Assembly (NCBI RefSeq): GCF_002930105.1
Contig: NZ_PJRN01000001.1
Coordinates: 186,001 to 250,000, forward strand
Direction: 5' to 3'
DNA from: Billgrantia saliphila
Lineage (GTDB): Bacteria > Pseudomonadota > Gammaproteobacteria > Pseudomonadales > Halomonadaceae
DNA: 64,000 bases
A program made the position numbers and the translations under genes. The notes under the pieces were generated by a model. That model saw only the letters and a list, made by a program, of their open reading frames with translations, was not told where the DNA came from and did no database searches. Below are positions 30,833 through 43,661 of this stretch, one piece after another. How positions within the stretch are numbered: the first letter of the stretch is position 1; each line of letters starts with the position of its first letter.

Positions 30833-32206
30833 ATGCACAAGGTGCCGAAGGGAATGACGCTGGTCGTCGGGCTCGGCATCTCGGGGCGCGCCATCTGTCG
30901 TCACCTGGCCCGACAGGAGGTGCCGTTCATGGTGGCCGACACCCGCGAGACCCCGCCGGGTGTCGACGATTTCCGCGCGGCGCATCCCGGCGTCGCCCTC
31001 CATTGCGGGCCCCTCTCGGCGCTGGATCTGCGTGAGGCGGCCGAGGTAGTGGTGAGCCCGGGCGTGGACCCACATGCGCACGGCCTGGCCGAGCTGACGG
31101 GCGAGAGGATCGAGCCGCGCGTGGTGGGCGAGATCGCGCTGTTCGTCAGGGCGTGCCGCGCACCGGTCGCGGCGATTACCGGCTCCAACGCCAAATCCAC
31201 CGTGACCACCCTGCTCGGCGAGATGGCCCGCGAGGCCGGCCGTCGCGTGGCGGTCGGCGGCAACTTGGGCACCCCGGCGCTCGACCTGCTCGCCGAGACG
31301 CCCGATGCCGAACTCTACATCCTCGAGCTTTCGAGCTTCCAGTTGGAGACCACGCCACGTCTGGGCGCCGAGACCGCCGCCTTCCTCAACCTCTCCGAGG
31401 ATCATCTGGACCGGCACGGCGACATGAGCGGCTATCGCCGCGCCAAGCTGGGCATCTTCCGTGGCGCCCGCCACGCGGTGATCAATGCGGAGGATGCCAT
31501 GACCTGGCCGGAGGCGCCGCTACCCGCCATGGATCGCTTCACCATTCGGTCGCCCGAGAGTAACGAGTGGGGGATCGCCAGGCATAGGGGAAGCGAGTGG
31601 CTGATGCATGGCGCTACGCCATTGATGCCCACCGGGGACATGGGGCTGGCCGGGCGCCACAATCAGGTCAATGCGCTGGCGGCCATGGCCATGGGACATC
31701 GGCTCGGTTTCCACCATGAAGCCATGTGCCGCGTGCTGCGCCGTTTCACCGGCCTGCCTCATCGCAGCGAGACGATAGCGGACATCGACGGCGTGCGCTG
31801 GATCAACGACTCGAAGGGCACCAACGTGGGTGCTACGTTGGCCGCCATCGCCGGACTGGGGCCGACCCTGGCGGGGCGCATCGTCTTGCTCGCCGGCGGG
31901 CTCGGCAAGGGGGCCGACTTCTCCCCCTTGGGCGATCCCATGGCGCGCTACGGCCGCGAGGCGATCCTGTTCGGCGCCGACGCCGAGCGTCTCCAGGCGG
32001 CACTGGACGGACACGTGAGGGTCTCTCGCGTGCCGGATCTCGATGCAGCGATGACACGTGCGCGTGAGATCGCCGAGGCCGGCGACTGCGTACTGCTCTC
32101 GCCGGCGTGCGCCAGTCTCGACCAGTTCCCTCATTATCAGGCGCGTGGCGAAGCCTTCCGGCGCCGTGCCGAGCAATACGCCGAGGAGGCGTGGCATGGC
32201 GGCTAG
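30833..32206 (+). CDS. murD: UDP-MurNAc-L-alanine:D-glutamate ligase MurD
   Basis: MurD adds D-glutamate to UDP-MurNAc-L-Ala. The product is 457 residues from ATG 30833, which has an ideal GAGGAGG site 5 bases upstream. An in-frame ATG at 30791 overlapping the mraY stop would add 14 residues without a ribosome site. Motifs are VVGLGISGRAICRHLA, P-loop GSNAKSTVT, NLSEDHLDRHG and INDSKGTNVGAT. The end overlaps the ftsW start by 11 bases. Confidence 0.96.
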   Translation: MHKVPKGMTLVVGLGISGRAICRHLARQEVPFMVADTRETPPGVDDFRAAHPGVALHCGPLSALDLREAAEVVVSPGVDPHAHGLAELTGERIEPRVVGEIALFVRACRAPVAAITGSNAKSTVTTLLGEMAREAGRRVAVGGNLGTPALDLLAETPDAELYILELSSFQLETTPRLGAETAAFLNLSEDHLDRHGDMSGYRRAKLGIFRGARHAVINAEDAMTWPEAPLPAMDRFTIRSPESNEWGIARHRGSEWLMHGATPLMPTGDMGLAGRHNQVNALAAMAMGHRLGFHHEAMCRVLRRFTGLPHRSETIADIDGVRWINDSKGTNVGATLAAIAGLGPTLAGRIVLLAGGLGKGADFSPLGDPMARYGREAILFGADAERLQAALDGHVRVSRVPDLDAAMTRAREIAEAGDCVLLSPACASLDQFPHYQARGEAFRRRAEQYAEEAWHGG

Positions 32207-33437
32207 CGACAAGCGCTCCCGACTGCAGCGACTGCGTGAGAGACTCTCGACGCGCGATCATCCGTTCGATGGCTGGTTGCTGTTCGCTGCGCTGTCGCTG
32301 ATCCTGATCGGCTGGGTCATGGTGACCTCGGCCTCCACCGAGGTCGCAGCCGGACTGACCGGCAATCCCTGGTACTTCAGCCAGCGCCACGCTGTCTTCG
32401 TGCTGGTGGCCTTACTGGCGGCGGCGCTGACCCTGCGCTCGCCGTTGGCCTGGTGGCGCGCCAACGGACCCTTGCTGCTGCTGGTGAGCATGGCGCTACT
32501 GGTGTTGGTGCTGGTGGTGGGCCGCGAAATCAACGGCAGCAAGCGCTGGCTGTCGCTGCCGCTGCTGCCCTTCAACCTCCAGGTCTCGGAAATCGCCAAG
32601 CTGTGCCTGATCGTGTATCTGGCCGGCTATCTGGAGCGTTTCCTGCCTGATGTGCGCCGCCAGTGGGGGGCCTTCCTGCGTCCGCTGATGGTCATGGGTG
32701 TGATCGCCGTGCTGCTGATTCTCGAACCCGACTATGGCGCGGTGGTGGTCATGATGGGGTGTGCCATGGGCATGCTGCTGCTGGCCGGCGCGCCCTGGGG
32801 GCGTTTCGTGCTGATACTGGTCGGCCTTGGACTGCTGGGCTTCTACGTCGCCATCGCCGAGCCTTATCGCCTGGCGCGTCTGACCAGCTTTGCGGACCCT
32901 TGGGCGGATCAGTTCGCCAGCGGCTACCAGCTGACTCAAGCGCTGATCGCCTTTGGTCGTGGCCACTGGTTGGGTATGGGGCTGGGCAATAGCGTTCAGA
33001 AGCTGTTCTATCTCCCTGAGGCGCATACCGATTTCGTCTTTGCCGTGCTGGCCGAGGAGCTCGGCCTGTTCGGTGCCATCGGCGTGGTCGGGCTGTTCGC
33101 GCTGCTGATCTACCGCGCTCTGGCGGTAGGGCGACGCGCGGAACTGGCGGGACTCGCCTTTGCCGCCTATGTCAGCTACGGCATCGCCCTGGTGATCGGC
33201 GCCCAGGCATTCATCAATATTGCCGTCAGTACCGGCATGCTGCCGACCAAGGGATTGACCTTGCCACTGCTCAGCTACGGCGGCTCGAGCCTGCTCGTCA
33301 GTTCGATGATGATGGCGCTCTTGCTGCGCGTCGACATCGATACGCGCCGGGCCTTACGACGTGCCAGTCCGGCCGCGCGGCGGGAGGCGGCGGGGCGGCG
33401 CGAGCCACGCCTCAACGGACAGGGAGTCGCGAAGTGA
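32196..33437 (+). CDS. ftsW: Septal peptidoglycan glycosyltransferase FtsW
   Basis: FtsW is the SEDS polymerase that works with FtsI at the division site. The 413-residue protein starts at ATG 32196 behind GAGGAGG, within the end of murD. It has about ten membrane helices, the SEDS features KLCLIVYLAGYLERF and EPDYGAVVVM (Asp region), and the FVFAVLAEELGL loop. The C-terminal LPLLSYGGSSLLV is also typical. An upstream frame extension inside murD is rejected. Confidence 0.97.
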   Translation: MAASDKRSRLQRLRERLSTRDHPFDGWLLFAALSLILIGWVMVTSASTEVAAGLTGNPWYFSQRHAVFVLVALLAAALTLRSPLAWWRANGPLLLLVSMALLVLVLVVGREINGSKRWLSLPLLPFNLQVSEIAKLCLIVYLAGYLERFLPDVRRQWGAFLRPLMVMGVIAVLLILEPDYGAVVVMMGCAMGMLLLAGAPWGRFVLILVGLGLLGFYVAIAEPYRLARLTSFADPWADQFASGYQLTQALIAFGRGHWLGMGLGNSVQKLFYLPEAHTDFVFAVLAEELGLFGAIGVVGLFALLIYRALAVGRRAELAGLAFAAYVSYGIALVIGAQAFINIAVSTGMLPTKGLTLPLLSYGGSSLLVSSMMMALLLRVDIDTRRALRRASPAARREAAGRREPRLNGQGVAK

Positions 33438-34511
33438 CCCAGGCGAAATCGAGGCGGGTGCTGATCATGGCGGGCGGCACCGGGGGCCATGTCATCCCGG
33501 CCCTCTCGCTTGCCCGTGGTTTGCGGGACGAGTCGCTGGAGGTGCACTGGCTGGGCAGCCCGCGGGGGATCGAAAACCGCCTGGTGCCGCAGGCCGACCT
33601 GCCGCTGCATCGGATCTCGGTGGCGGGCCTGCGCGGTAACGGTCTGGCCGGTTGGTTGCTGGCGCCGTTCAACCTGACACGCGCGGTATGGCAGGCGGCG
33701 GGCATCATACGACGCCTGGATCCGGCGCTGGTGGTCGGTCTAGGCGGTTTCGCCAGCGGCCCAGGCGGAGTGGCCGCCTGGCTGCTGCGGCGTCCGCTGG
33801 TGATCCATGAACAGAACGCCGTGGCAGGGCTGACCAACCGAGTGCTGGCGCGGCTGGCGAACCGCGTCTATGCCGCCTTCCCGCAGGCGTTCGGCCAACG
33901 CGGCGAAGTGGTCGGCAACCCGGTACGGGCGGATATTGCCGCGCTGGGCGAGACGCCGCGCACGGCGCAGGCGATGCGAGGGCGTCGATTACGGCTGCTG
34001 GTCGTTGGCGGTTCGTTGGGGGCGCAGGCGCTCAACCAGCGCTTGCCCGAGGCCTTGGCGGCACTGCCCGAGACCAAGCGCCCCGAAGTCTGGCACCAGG
34101 CCGGCCGCGACAAGGACGATCCCACCCGTGAGGACTACGCGGCTCGGGGGGTCGAGGCCGAGGTCAGCGCCTTCGTCGACGACATGGCTGCCGCCTATGC
34201 TTGGGCCGATCTGGTAGTGTGCCGTGCCGGCGCGTTGACGGTGGCCGAAGTGGCTGCCGCTGCCAAGCCAGCGCTGTTCGTGCCTTTTCCGCACGCGGTG
34301 GACGACCACCAGACGGCCAATGCCCGCGCTCTGGTGACGGCGGGCGCAGCCGAACTGATGCCGCAGCAAGAGATGACCGCGGTGTCGCTGGCGGCGAGCC
34401 TGACGACACTGCTCGAACCCGACACACTCGCCGCCATGGCACGACAGGCACGTCGCTGTGCGCACCTCGACGCCGTCGAGCGCCTGGTGGCCGGCTGCAT
34501 GGAGACAGCGC

Positions 34512-34522
<11 letters not shown>
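33434..34522 (+). CDS. murG: UDP-GlcNAc: lipid I N-acetylglucosaminyltransferase MurG
   Basis: MurG adds GlcNAc to lipid I to make lipid II on the cytoplasmic face. The 362-residue GT-B protein has [14 protein letters not shown] (about 14-27), [37 protein letters not shown] and [14 protein letters not shown]. The start is GTG (GTGA overlap with the ftsW stop), an unusual but well-placed codon. Its end overlaps the likely murC start. Confidence 0.97.
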
Positions 34523-37638
<3,116 letters not shown>

Positions 37639-37732
37639 AACGTTTTGTCACGCAAACAATTCGATAAGCGGCAACGCCGGTGTTTCCTTTGCCGTCGATA
37701 ACCCGTATCGTGAACTTTGTTTTTCGTATTGG

Positions 37733-37764
37733 ACTGGTGGTTTAACGCCAGTTCTTTCTATAAT
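37733..37764 (+). promoter_or_regulatory. Hairpin plus perfect -10 box between ftsQ and ftsA
   Basis: ACTGGTG (37733-37739) pairs with CGCCAGT (37746-37752, one G-T) around GTTTAA, then TCTTTC leads directly into TATAAT (37759-37764). The hairpin with pyrimidine tail looks like a weak terminator. The TATAAT, about 72 bases before ftsA, looks like the ftsAZ promoter. No good -35 is visible; the hairpin occupies that region. Confidence 0.5.
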
Positions 37765-37835
37765 GGGCGCAATGACCATTTATAGCAGAATAATGGTAGT
37801 CCCAGCGGGTCAAGTTTCAGGAGACACTCCGGCGC

Positions 37836-39122
37836 ATGGCAGTCACTTCCAACTCATCCAACATGGTAGTCGGGCTGGATATCGGAACATCCAAAGTGGT
37901 GGCCATCGTCGGACAAGCCACCGATGACGGCAGCATTGAAATCGCTGGCATCGGGTCCCATCCTTCCCGCGGGATGAAGAAAGGCGTGGTGATCAATATC
38001 GAATCGACAGTGCAGTCGATTCAGCGCGCCGTCGAAGAAGCCGAACTGATGGCCGGCTGTGATATTCATTCGGTTTATGTCGGCGTGGCGGGTAGTCATA
38101 TCAGTTCGATGAACTCGGATGGCGTAGTCGCGATTAAAGAGCGCGAAGTCACTTCCTCGGACATCGATCGAGTCATCGATTCCGCCCGGGCGCGTGCGAT
38201 TTCCGAGGGTCAACGTGTCCTGCACGTGCTGCCTCAGGAATTCGCCATCGATACCCAGGGCGGCATTCGCGAACCGCTGGGCATGTCGGGTGTGCGCCTC
38301 GAGGCGCGCGTTCATCTCGTCACCGCCGCCCTCAATGCGGTTCAGAACATTGACAAGTGCGTGCGACGTTGCGGTCTCGAGGTCGATGCCATCATCCTCG
38401 AACAGCTCGCCTCCAGCATGGCCGTACTCACCGAGGACGAGCGCGAACTCGGCGTTTGCATGGTCGACATCGGCGGCGGTACCACCGACATCGCGGTCTT
38501 TACCGAAGGTGCCATTCGCCACACGGCGGTCATACCCATCGCCGGCGATCAGGTCACCAATGACATTGCCATGGCGCTGCGCACCCCGACCCAGTACGCC
38601 GAGGAGATCAAGGTCAAGTACGCTTGCGCCCTGACCCAGCTCGCGGCGAGCGACGAGATGATCAAGGTGCCCAGCGTCGGCGACCGGCCTTCCCGCGATC
38701 TGTCGCGACAGGCTCTCGCCGAAGTGGTCGAGCCGCGCTACGAGGAGCTTTTCACGCTCATCCGCGACGAGCTGCGGCGCAGCGGGTACGAAGACTTGGT
38801 GGCGGCCGGCGTGGTGCTGACCGGCGGTACCTCACGCATGGAGGGGGTGGTCGAACTGGCGGAGGAGATATTCCATATGCCGGTACGCATCGCCTGCCCT
38901 CACAACGTGCGCGGACTCTCCGACGTGGTGCGCAACCCAATTTATTCCACCGGCGTCGGTTTGCTACATTACGCCCTTCAGGAAGCGCGCCAGGGGCATG
39001 GCCGCAAGAGCAGGGTGGCAGCGGCACCGCCACCCAGGCGTGATGACGTCTCCCAGCGTGGTGGATGGGAAGGGATTCCGGCGCTGGCAAAACTCAAGGG
39101 CTGGTTGAAAGGAAATTTTTGA
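37836..39122 (+). CDS. ftsA: Cell division protein FtsA
   Basis: FtsA is the actin-like protein that anchors FtsZ to the membrane and recruits late division proteins. The 428-residue protein has VVGLDIGTSKVVAIVG (phosphate 1), VDIGGGTTDIAVF (phosphate 2) and GGTSRMEGVVELAEE (adenosine motif). An amphipathic C-terminal targeting helix (LAKLKGWLKGNF) ends it. AGGAGA lies about 12 bases before the ATG. It lies 33 bases before ftsZ. Confidence 0.98.
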   Translation: MAVTSNSSNMVVGLDIGTSKVVAIVGQATDDGSIEIAGIGSHPSRGMKKGVVINIESTVQSIQRAVEEAELMAGCDIHSVYVGVAGSHISSMNSDGVVAIKEREVTSSDIDRVIDSARARAISEGQRVLHVLPQEFAIDTQGGIREPLGMSGVRLEARVHLVTAALNAVQNIDKCVRRCGLEVDAIILEQLASSMAVLTEDERELGVCMVDIGGGTTDIAVFTEGAIRHTAVIPIAGDQVTNDIAMALRTPTQYAEEIKVKYACALTQLAASDEMIKVPSVGDRPSRDLSRQALAEVVEPRYEELFTLIRDELRRSGYEDLVAAGVVLTGGTSRMEGVVELAEEIFHMPVRIACPHNVRGLSDVVRNPIYSTGVGLLHYALQEARQGHGRKSRVAAAPPPRRDDVSQRGGWEGIPALAKLKGWLKGNF

Positions 39123-39155
39123 CAGGGCCGCGGCGCGGTCCAGGAGACGGGGCTT

Positions 39156-40325
39156 ATGTTCGAACTGGTAGATAGCGCACCCTCGAGCAGTGCGGTCATA
39201 AAAGTCGTTGGCGTGGGCGGCGGTGGCGGTAACGCCGTCAACCACATGGTCGAGAGCAACATCGAAGGCGTGGAGTTCATCTGTGCCAACACGGATGCCC
39301 AGGCACTCAAGCGTGTGGCAGCCAAAACGGTGCTCCAACTCGGCCACGAGATCACCAAAGGGCTCGGTGCCGGGGCCAATCCCGACGTGGGACGTCAGGC
39401 GGCCATGGAGGACCGTGAACGCATCGCCGAGTTGCTCAGCGGTGCCGACATGGTGTTCATTACCGCCGGCATGGGAGGCGGCACCGGTACCGGTGGGGCC
39501 CCCGTGGTCGCTCAGGTGGCCAAGGAACTGGGTATTCTCACCGTGGCCGTGGTGACGCGTCCGTTCCCCTTCGAGGGGCCCAAGCGCATGCGAGTGGCCG
39601 AAGAGGGGATGAAGGAGCTCTCCGAGCACGTCGATTCACTGATCACCATCCCCAACGAGAAACTGCTCTCGGTGCTGGGCAAGAACGCCAGCCTGCTGAC
39701 CGCGTTCAGTGCCGCTAACGACGTGCTTCTGGGGGCGGTGCAGGGCATTGCCGAGCTGATCACCAGTCCCGGCATCATCAACGTCGACTTCGCCGACGTG
39801 CGCACCGTAATGTCCGAGATGGGCATGGCGATGATGGGAACCGGCGGCGCTACCGGCGAGAATCGGGCTCGCGAAGCCGCCGAGAAGGCGATCCGCAGTC
39901 CGCTGCTGGAGGACATCGACCTGCATGGCGCGCGCGGCATCCTGGTCAATATTACCGCGGGGCCGGATCTCTCCATCGGCGAGTTCAACGATGTCGGTGC
40001 CACGGTGCAGGAGTTCGCCTCGCAGGACGCTACCATCGTAGTAGGCACCTCGATCGACATGGACATGACCGACGAGCTGCGTGTCACGGTAGTGGCGGCA
40101 GGACTGGAAGGGCGTCAAGTCAAAGCGGCGGGGCGCGATACCGTCAAGCGCAACGAGGGCAGTGAGTATCGCCAGCGTCCGCAGCCGGCCCTGCGACAGC
40201 AGAGCGCCGTGGCCAAGTCCGAGCCCCAGGAGGCCGCCAAGCCGCAGCCGGAGAAGCGTCGATCGCCTCAGGAACTGGACGATTATCTGGATATTCCGGC
40301 CTTCCTGCGTCGTCAGGCTGATTGA
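39156..40325 (+). CDS. ftsZ: Cell division GTPase FtsZ
   Basis: FtsZ is the tubulin-like GTPase that forms the Z-ring. The 389-residue protein has [15 protein letters not shown] at the start, tubulin signature [10 protein letters not shown] (107-116) and the T7 loop [12 protein letters not shown] charged disordered linker (about 320-373) follows. The conserved C-terminal peptide [10 protein letters not shown] binds FtsA and ZipA. CAGGAGA lies 10-16 bases before ATG 39156. Confidence 0.99.
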   Translation: MFELVDSAPSSSAVIKVVGVGGGGGNAVNHMVESNIEGVEFICANTDAQALKRVAAKTVLQLGHEITKGLGAGANPDVGRQAAMEDRERIAELLSGADMVFITAGMGGGTGTGGAPVVAQVAKELGILTVAVVTRPFPFEGPKRMRVAEEGMKELSEHVDSLITIPNEKLLSVLGKNASLLTAFSAANDVLLGAVQGIAELITSPGIINVDFADVRTVMSEMGMAMMGTGGATGENRAREAAEKAIRSPLLEDIDLHGARGILVNITAGPDLSIGEFNDVGATVQEFASQDATIVVGTSIDMDMTDELRVTVVAAGLEGRQVKAAGRDTVKRNEGSEYRQRPQPALRQQSAVAKSEPQEAAKPQPEKRRSPQELDDYLDIPAFLRRQAD

Positions 40326-40366
40326 TAAAAGCTATTGTACGATCGGGCAGGGCCAGAGATGTTTTT

Positions 40367-40395
40367 TTGTTGAAACACTTGTTCGGTGTTATAGT
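40367..40395 (+). promoter_or_regulatory. Promoter upstream of lpxC
   Basis: TTGTTG (40367-40372), a 17-base spacer and TATAGT (40390-40395) lie in the AT-rich ftsZ-lpxC gap, about 40 bases before the lpxC ATG. Composition of the gap also contrasts with its surroundings. Confidence 0.6.
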
Positions 40396-40435
40396 GAACG
40401 GTGTTTGATAACTTACAACCGCCTGGCTACTGCCC

Positions 40436-41347
40436 ATGATCAGACAACGCACCCTGCAAAACACCATCCGCGCCACCGGCGTTGGCCTCCATTCCGGCAA
40501 GAAGGTCTATCTGACGCTGCGTCCGGCTCCGGTGAACACGGGTATCGTGTTCGTGCGCACCGATCTCGATCCCGAGGTCCAGGTGCCGGCTAGTGCCATG
40601 CTGGTCAATGACACGACCCTGTGCACCGCGCTGTCACGCGACGGGGTCAAGGTCGCGACCGTCGAACACCTGATGTCCGCGCTGGCAGGCCTAGGTATCG
40701 ACAATGCCTACATTGACCTCAGCGCCCCCGAGGTGCCGATCATGGACGGCAGCGCCGGGCCCTTCGTCTTTCTGATCCAGTCGGCGGGCATCGCCGAGCA
40801 GGAAGCGCCCAAGCAGTTCATCCGCATCAAGCGTGAAGTCGTGGTGCAGGAGGACGGCAAGGAGGCACGCTTCCTGCCGCACCAGGGCTTCAAGGTGTCG
40901 TTCGCCATCGAGTTCGATCATCCGGTCTTCGAGGACCAGAAGCAGACCGCCGTGGTGGATTTCTCGACCACTTCCTTCGTCAAGGAAGTGTCGCGCGCCC
41001 GGACATTCGGCTTCATGCGCGACCTTGAATACCTGCGGGCCAATAATCTGGCGCTGGGTGGCAGCCTAGACAATGCCATCGTGGTTGACGACTACCGCAT
41101 CGTGAACGAGGGCGGTCTGCGCTACGAGGACGAGTTCGTCAAACACAAGGTGCTCGACGCCATTGGCGATCTCTATCTGCTCGGCTACAGCCTGATAGGC
41201 GAGTTCCGCGGCCTGAAGTCGGGACATGCGCTGAACAATCAGCTGTGCCGAGCCCTGCTGGCCCAACCCGATGCCTACGAGATCGTCACCTTCGAGAACG
41301 AGCGTGAGCTGGCGCCGATCTCTTATGCCCAGCCGGCCATGGCCTGA
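40436..41347 (+). CDS. lpxC: UDP-3-O-acyl-N-acetylglucosamine deacetylase LpxC
   Basis: LpxC is the zinc deacetylase of the committed step of lipid A synthesis. The 303-residue protein has [24 protein letters not shown] and the zinc His in [17 protein letters not shown] (about residue 79). The catalytic [10 protein letters not shown] loop and the second zinc set in [17 protein letters not shown] are present. It follows ftsZ as in E. coli. The C-terminal tail, which in E. coli signals FtsH degradation, ends AQPAMA. Confidence 0.98.
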   Translation: MIRQRTLQNTIRATGVGLHSGKKVYLTLRPAPVNTGIVFVRTDLDPEVQVPASAMLVNDTTLCTALSRDGVKVATVEHLMSALAGLGIDNAYIDLSAPEVPIMDGSAGPFVFLIQSAGIAEQEAPKQFIRIKREVVVQEDGKEARFLPHQGFKVSFAIEFDHPVFEDQKQTAVVDFSTTSFVKEVSRARTFGFMRDLEYLRANNLALGGSLDNAIVVDDYRIVNEGGLRYEDEFVKHKVLDAIGDLYLLGYSLIGEFRGLKSGHALNNQLCRALLAQPDAYEIVTFENERELAPISYAQPAMA

Positions 41348-41387
41348 CGCAGCAAGTTTAAGGCTCAGCCGACCCTGCCGACACATA

Positions 41388-41419
41388 GCGACAGCGCCGC
41401 CTTAGGGCGGCGCTGTCGC
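41388..41419. terminator. Perfect 14-bp hairpin between convergent lpxC and bioA
   Basis: GCGACAGCGCCGCC pairs exactly with 41406-41419 around a TTAG loop. It ends two bases before the bioA stop and probably serves as a bidirectional terminator for lpxC and bioA. Confidence 0.8.
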
Positions 41420-41421
41420 GT

Positions 41422-42690
41422 TCAGCGCAAGAACCATTTCTTCATGGTGCTCGCAATGAGGCGCATATCCGCCTCCGGCGTGATGTAGGCGGGCATGGTG
41501 TAGAGCCAGCGGCCAAAAGGGCGCAGCCAGACGCCATGTGCCCTGGCATGCTCTGCGACGCCGCGCAGCGAAACGGAATCCTCGACCTCGATCGCTGCGG
41601 TAGCTCCCAGGACGCGTACGTCGCGCACCTGAGGATGAGCAAGCAGGCCTTGATCTACCAGCAACTCTTCGCGCAGCACCCGGCTCAGGTCGGTGATCTT
41701 TTCCAGATAGTCCTCTTCCTCGAACACGGCGAGACTTTCCAGTGCCACGCGGCATGCCAGCGGATTGCCCATGAAGGTGGGACCATGCATGAAGGCGTGC
41801 TGCGGCGTGTCGCCGATGAAGGCGTCGTGCACGCGATCGGTTGCCAGCGTTGCCGCGTGTCCCAGGTAGCCGCCGGTCAGTCCCTTTGAAAGCACCATGA
41901 TGTCCGGCGTCACTTGGGCATGGTCGGCGGCAAATAGCCTGCCGGTGCGACCGAAGCCGGTCGCTACCTCATCGAAGACCAGCAGCACGTCGAACTCGTC
42001 GCACAGCTCGCGTGCGCCCCGCAGATAGTGCGGCGAGGTCATGTTGAGGCCGCCCGCCGCTTGCAGCAGCGGTTCCATCAGCAGGGCGGCGATCTCGTCA
42101 TGATGCTGCTCGAGTATGGCGCGCAGGGCGGCGAGGTCGCTTGCTACCGCATCGTATTCGGCATCGAAGGTCGCCGTGGGGGCCGGGGCGAAGTGGTGCC
42201 GGGGCAGATAGCCCGAGAATAGCGAATGCATGCCTTCTTCGGGGTCGCAGACCGCCATGCAGCCTGCGGTGTCGCCGTGATAGGCCTTCATCAACGAAAG
42301 CATGCGGGCCTTGTCGGGCTTGCCCATCAGGCGGTGGTACTGCACCGCCATTTTCATGGCGACCTCCATGCCCACCGAGCCGCTGTCGGAAAAGAACACG
42401 TGATTGAGCCCAGGCGGCGTCACCCGCACGAGTTCTCGGGCCAGGCGCTCAGCAGGATCGTGTATCAGCCCGCCCAGCATGACGTGGCACAAGGTATCGG
42501 CTTGCTCCTTGATGGCTGTCACCAGGCGCGGGTGCGCATAGCCATGGATCATGCACCACCAGGAGCATGTGGCATCGAGCAGCTGCTCGCCGCCCTCCAG
42601 AGTGAAGCGCGGCCCGGCACCTCCAACCACCTTGGGCGCGGTCGGCTGCGTGGCGAGATGGGCATAGGGATGCCATACGGGGGATGTCAT
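41422..42690 (-). CDS. bioA: Adenosylmethionine-8-amino-7-oxononanoate aminotransferase BioA
   Basis: BioA converts KAPA to DAPA with SAM as amino donor and PLP as cofactor. The 422-residue class III aminotransferase has CSWWCMIHGYAHPRL, MKAYHGDTAGCMAVCDPEEGM split around its core, LLVFDEVATGFGRTG and the PLP lysine in VLSKGLTGGYL. ATG 42690 follows GGAGGCGAT; further upstream in-frame codons are rejected. It is on the same strand as bioBFHCD but separated by a tRNA gene. Confidence 0.97.
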   Translation of the reverse strand: MTSPVWHPYAHLATQPTAPKVVGGAGPRFTLEGGEQLLDATCSWWCMIHGYAHPRLVTAIKEQADTLCHVMLGGLIHDPAERLARELVRVTPPGLNHVFFSDSGSVGMEVAMKMAVQYHRLMGKPDKARMLSLMKAYHGDTAGCMAVCDPEEGMHSLFSGYLPRHHFAPAPTATFDAEYDAVASDLAALRAILEQHHDEIAALLMEPLLQAAGGLNMTSPHYLRGARELCDEFDVLLVFDEVATGFGRTGRLFAADHAQVTPDIMVLSKGLTGGYLGHAATLATDRVHDAFIGDTPQHAFMHGPTFMGNPLACRVALESLAVFEEEDYLEKITDLSRVLREELLVDQGLLAHPQVRDVRVLGATAAIEVEDSVSLRGVAEHARAHGVWLRPFGRWLYTMPAYITPEADMRLIASTMKKWFLR

Positions 42691-42828
42691 ATCGCCTCCG
42701 TTGGGTAGCGGAAAGGAAGAGCGGGGTGGGTTGTGGGGATAGACGCGCACGCGGACGCACTGAGCGAACGGGCGCTCATGTCAGGCAAGGCCAAGGTAGC
42801 CGGCAAGGGGTACGCTGACACTTCAAGA

Positions 42829-42913
<85 letters not shown>

Positions 42914-42933
42914 ACGGTTGGGCAGGCGTCCAC

Positions 42934-42961
42934 ATTGTACGGACCCCCGGTCGCAAGTCAA
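42934..42961 (-). promoter_or_regulatory. Promoter of tRNA-Leu overlapping the end of bioD
   Basis: On the minus strand TTGACT (42961-42956), a 16-base spacer and TACAAT (42939-42934) put the start about 14 bases before the tRNA. The -35 box overlaps the bioD stop codon. Confidence 0.8.
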
Positions 42962-43659
42962 TCGCCATCGGGCAGCCTGAGATGGGCGATGGCGGCCTCC
43001 GGGCGCCTTGCGGGGGCAACCCGGCGCAACCGCGGTACCACGCCGAGACACGGGGCGTCGAGGGTCCGCTGCAGTGTTGTGAGGTTGTCAGCATAGAGCG
43101 AAGCGTCGCGAGCGAAATCGGCATCAAGCAGATTGCCCACCCAACCAACGAGCTGCGCACCATCGGCACGTATGGCCTCGGCCGTCAGACGCGCGTGGTT
43201 GAGACAGCCGAGCTTGAGTCCGACCACCAGAATCACTGGCAGGCCGAGGCGTAACGCCACTTCAGCAAGATCTTCGGTTTCGTTGAGAGGCACGCGCCAC
43301 CCTCCGGCGCCTTCGACGAGAACGACATCGCGGCGCTCGTTCAGCCAGGGCGCGATGCGCTCACAGAGCTGGGCGAGGTCAAGGCTGACGCCTGCCTGGC
43401 GAGCGGCCAGGTGTGGAGCGATGGCGGGTTCGAAAGCGAAAGGATTGATCGTGACATAGTCCGCTGCTGGCACACTGCGTGCCTGCAGTGCGAGGGCATC
43501 GTCGTTGCGCAACCCTGCGGGAGTGGCCATACACCCTGAGGCGACGGGCTTGAGTCCCAGCGTGGTCAGACCTTGCGAGCGGGCCAGCGCCAGCAGCCCG
43601 GCGCTGACCAGCGTCTTGCCGGCGTCGGTGTCGGTACCTGTCACGAAGAAACTCGGCAT
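42958..43659 (-). CDS. bioD: Dethiobiotin synthase BioD
   Basis: BioD closes the ureido ring of dethiobiotin using ATP and CO2. The 233-residue protein has the P-loop GTDTDAGKT (8-16), KPVASGC and VLVEGAGGWRVPL. It is the last gene of the overlapping bioBFHCD run, starting 2 bases after bioC. Length matches the family (E. coli 225). Confidence 0.96.
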   Translation of the reverse strand: MPSFFVTGTDTDAGKTLVSAGLLALARSQGLTTLGLKPVASGCMATPAGLRNDDALALQARSVPAADYVTINPFAFEPAIAPHLAARQAGVSLDLAQLCERIAPWLNERRDVVLVEGAGGWRVPLNETEDLAEVALRLGLPVILVVGLKLGCLNHARLTAEAIRADGAQLVGWVGNLLDADFARDASLYADNLTTLQRTLDAPCLGVVPRLRRVAPARRPEAAIAHLRLPDGD

Positions 43660-43661
43660 GG

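Noticed and set aside
40370..40395. lpxC -35 as TTGAAA at 40370-40375
   Set aside because: The spacer to TATAGT would be only 14 bases; TTGTTG at 40367 gives 17 and is preferred.
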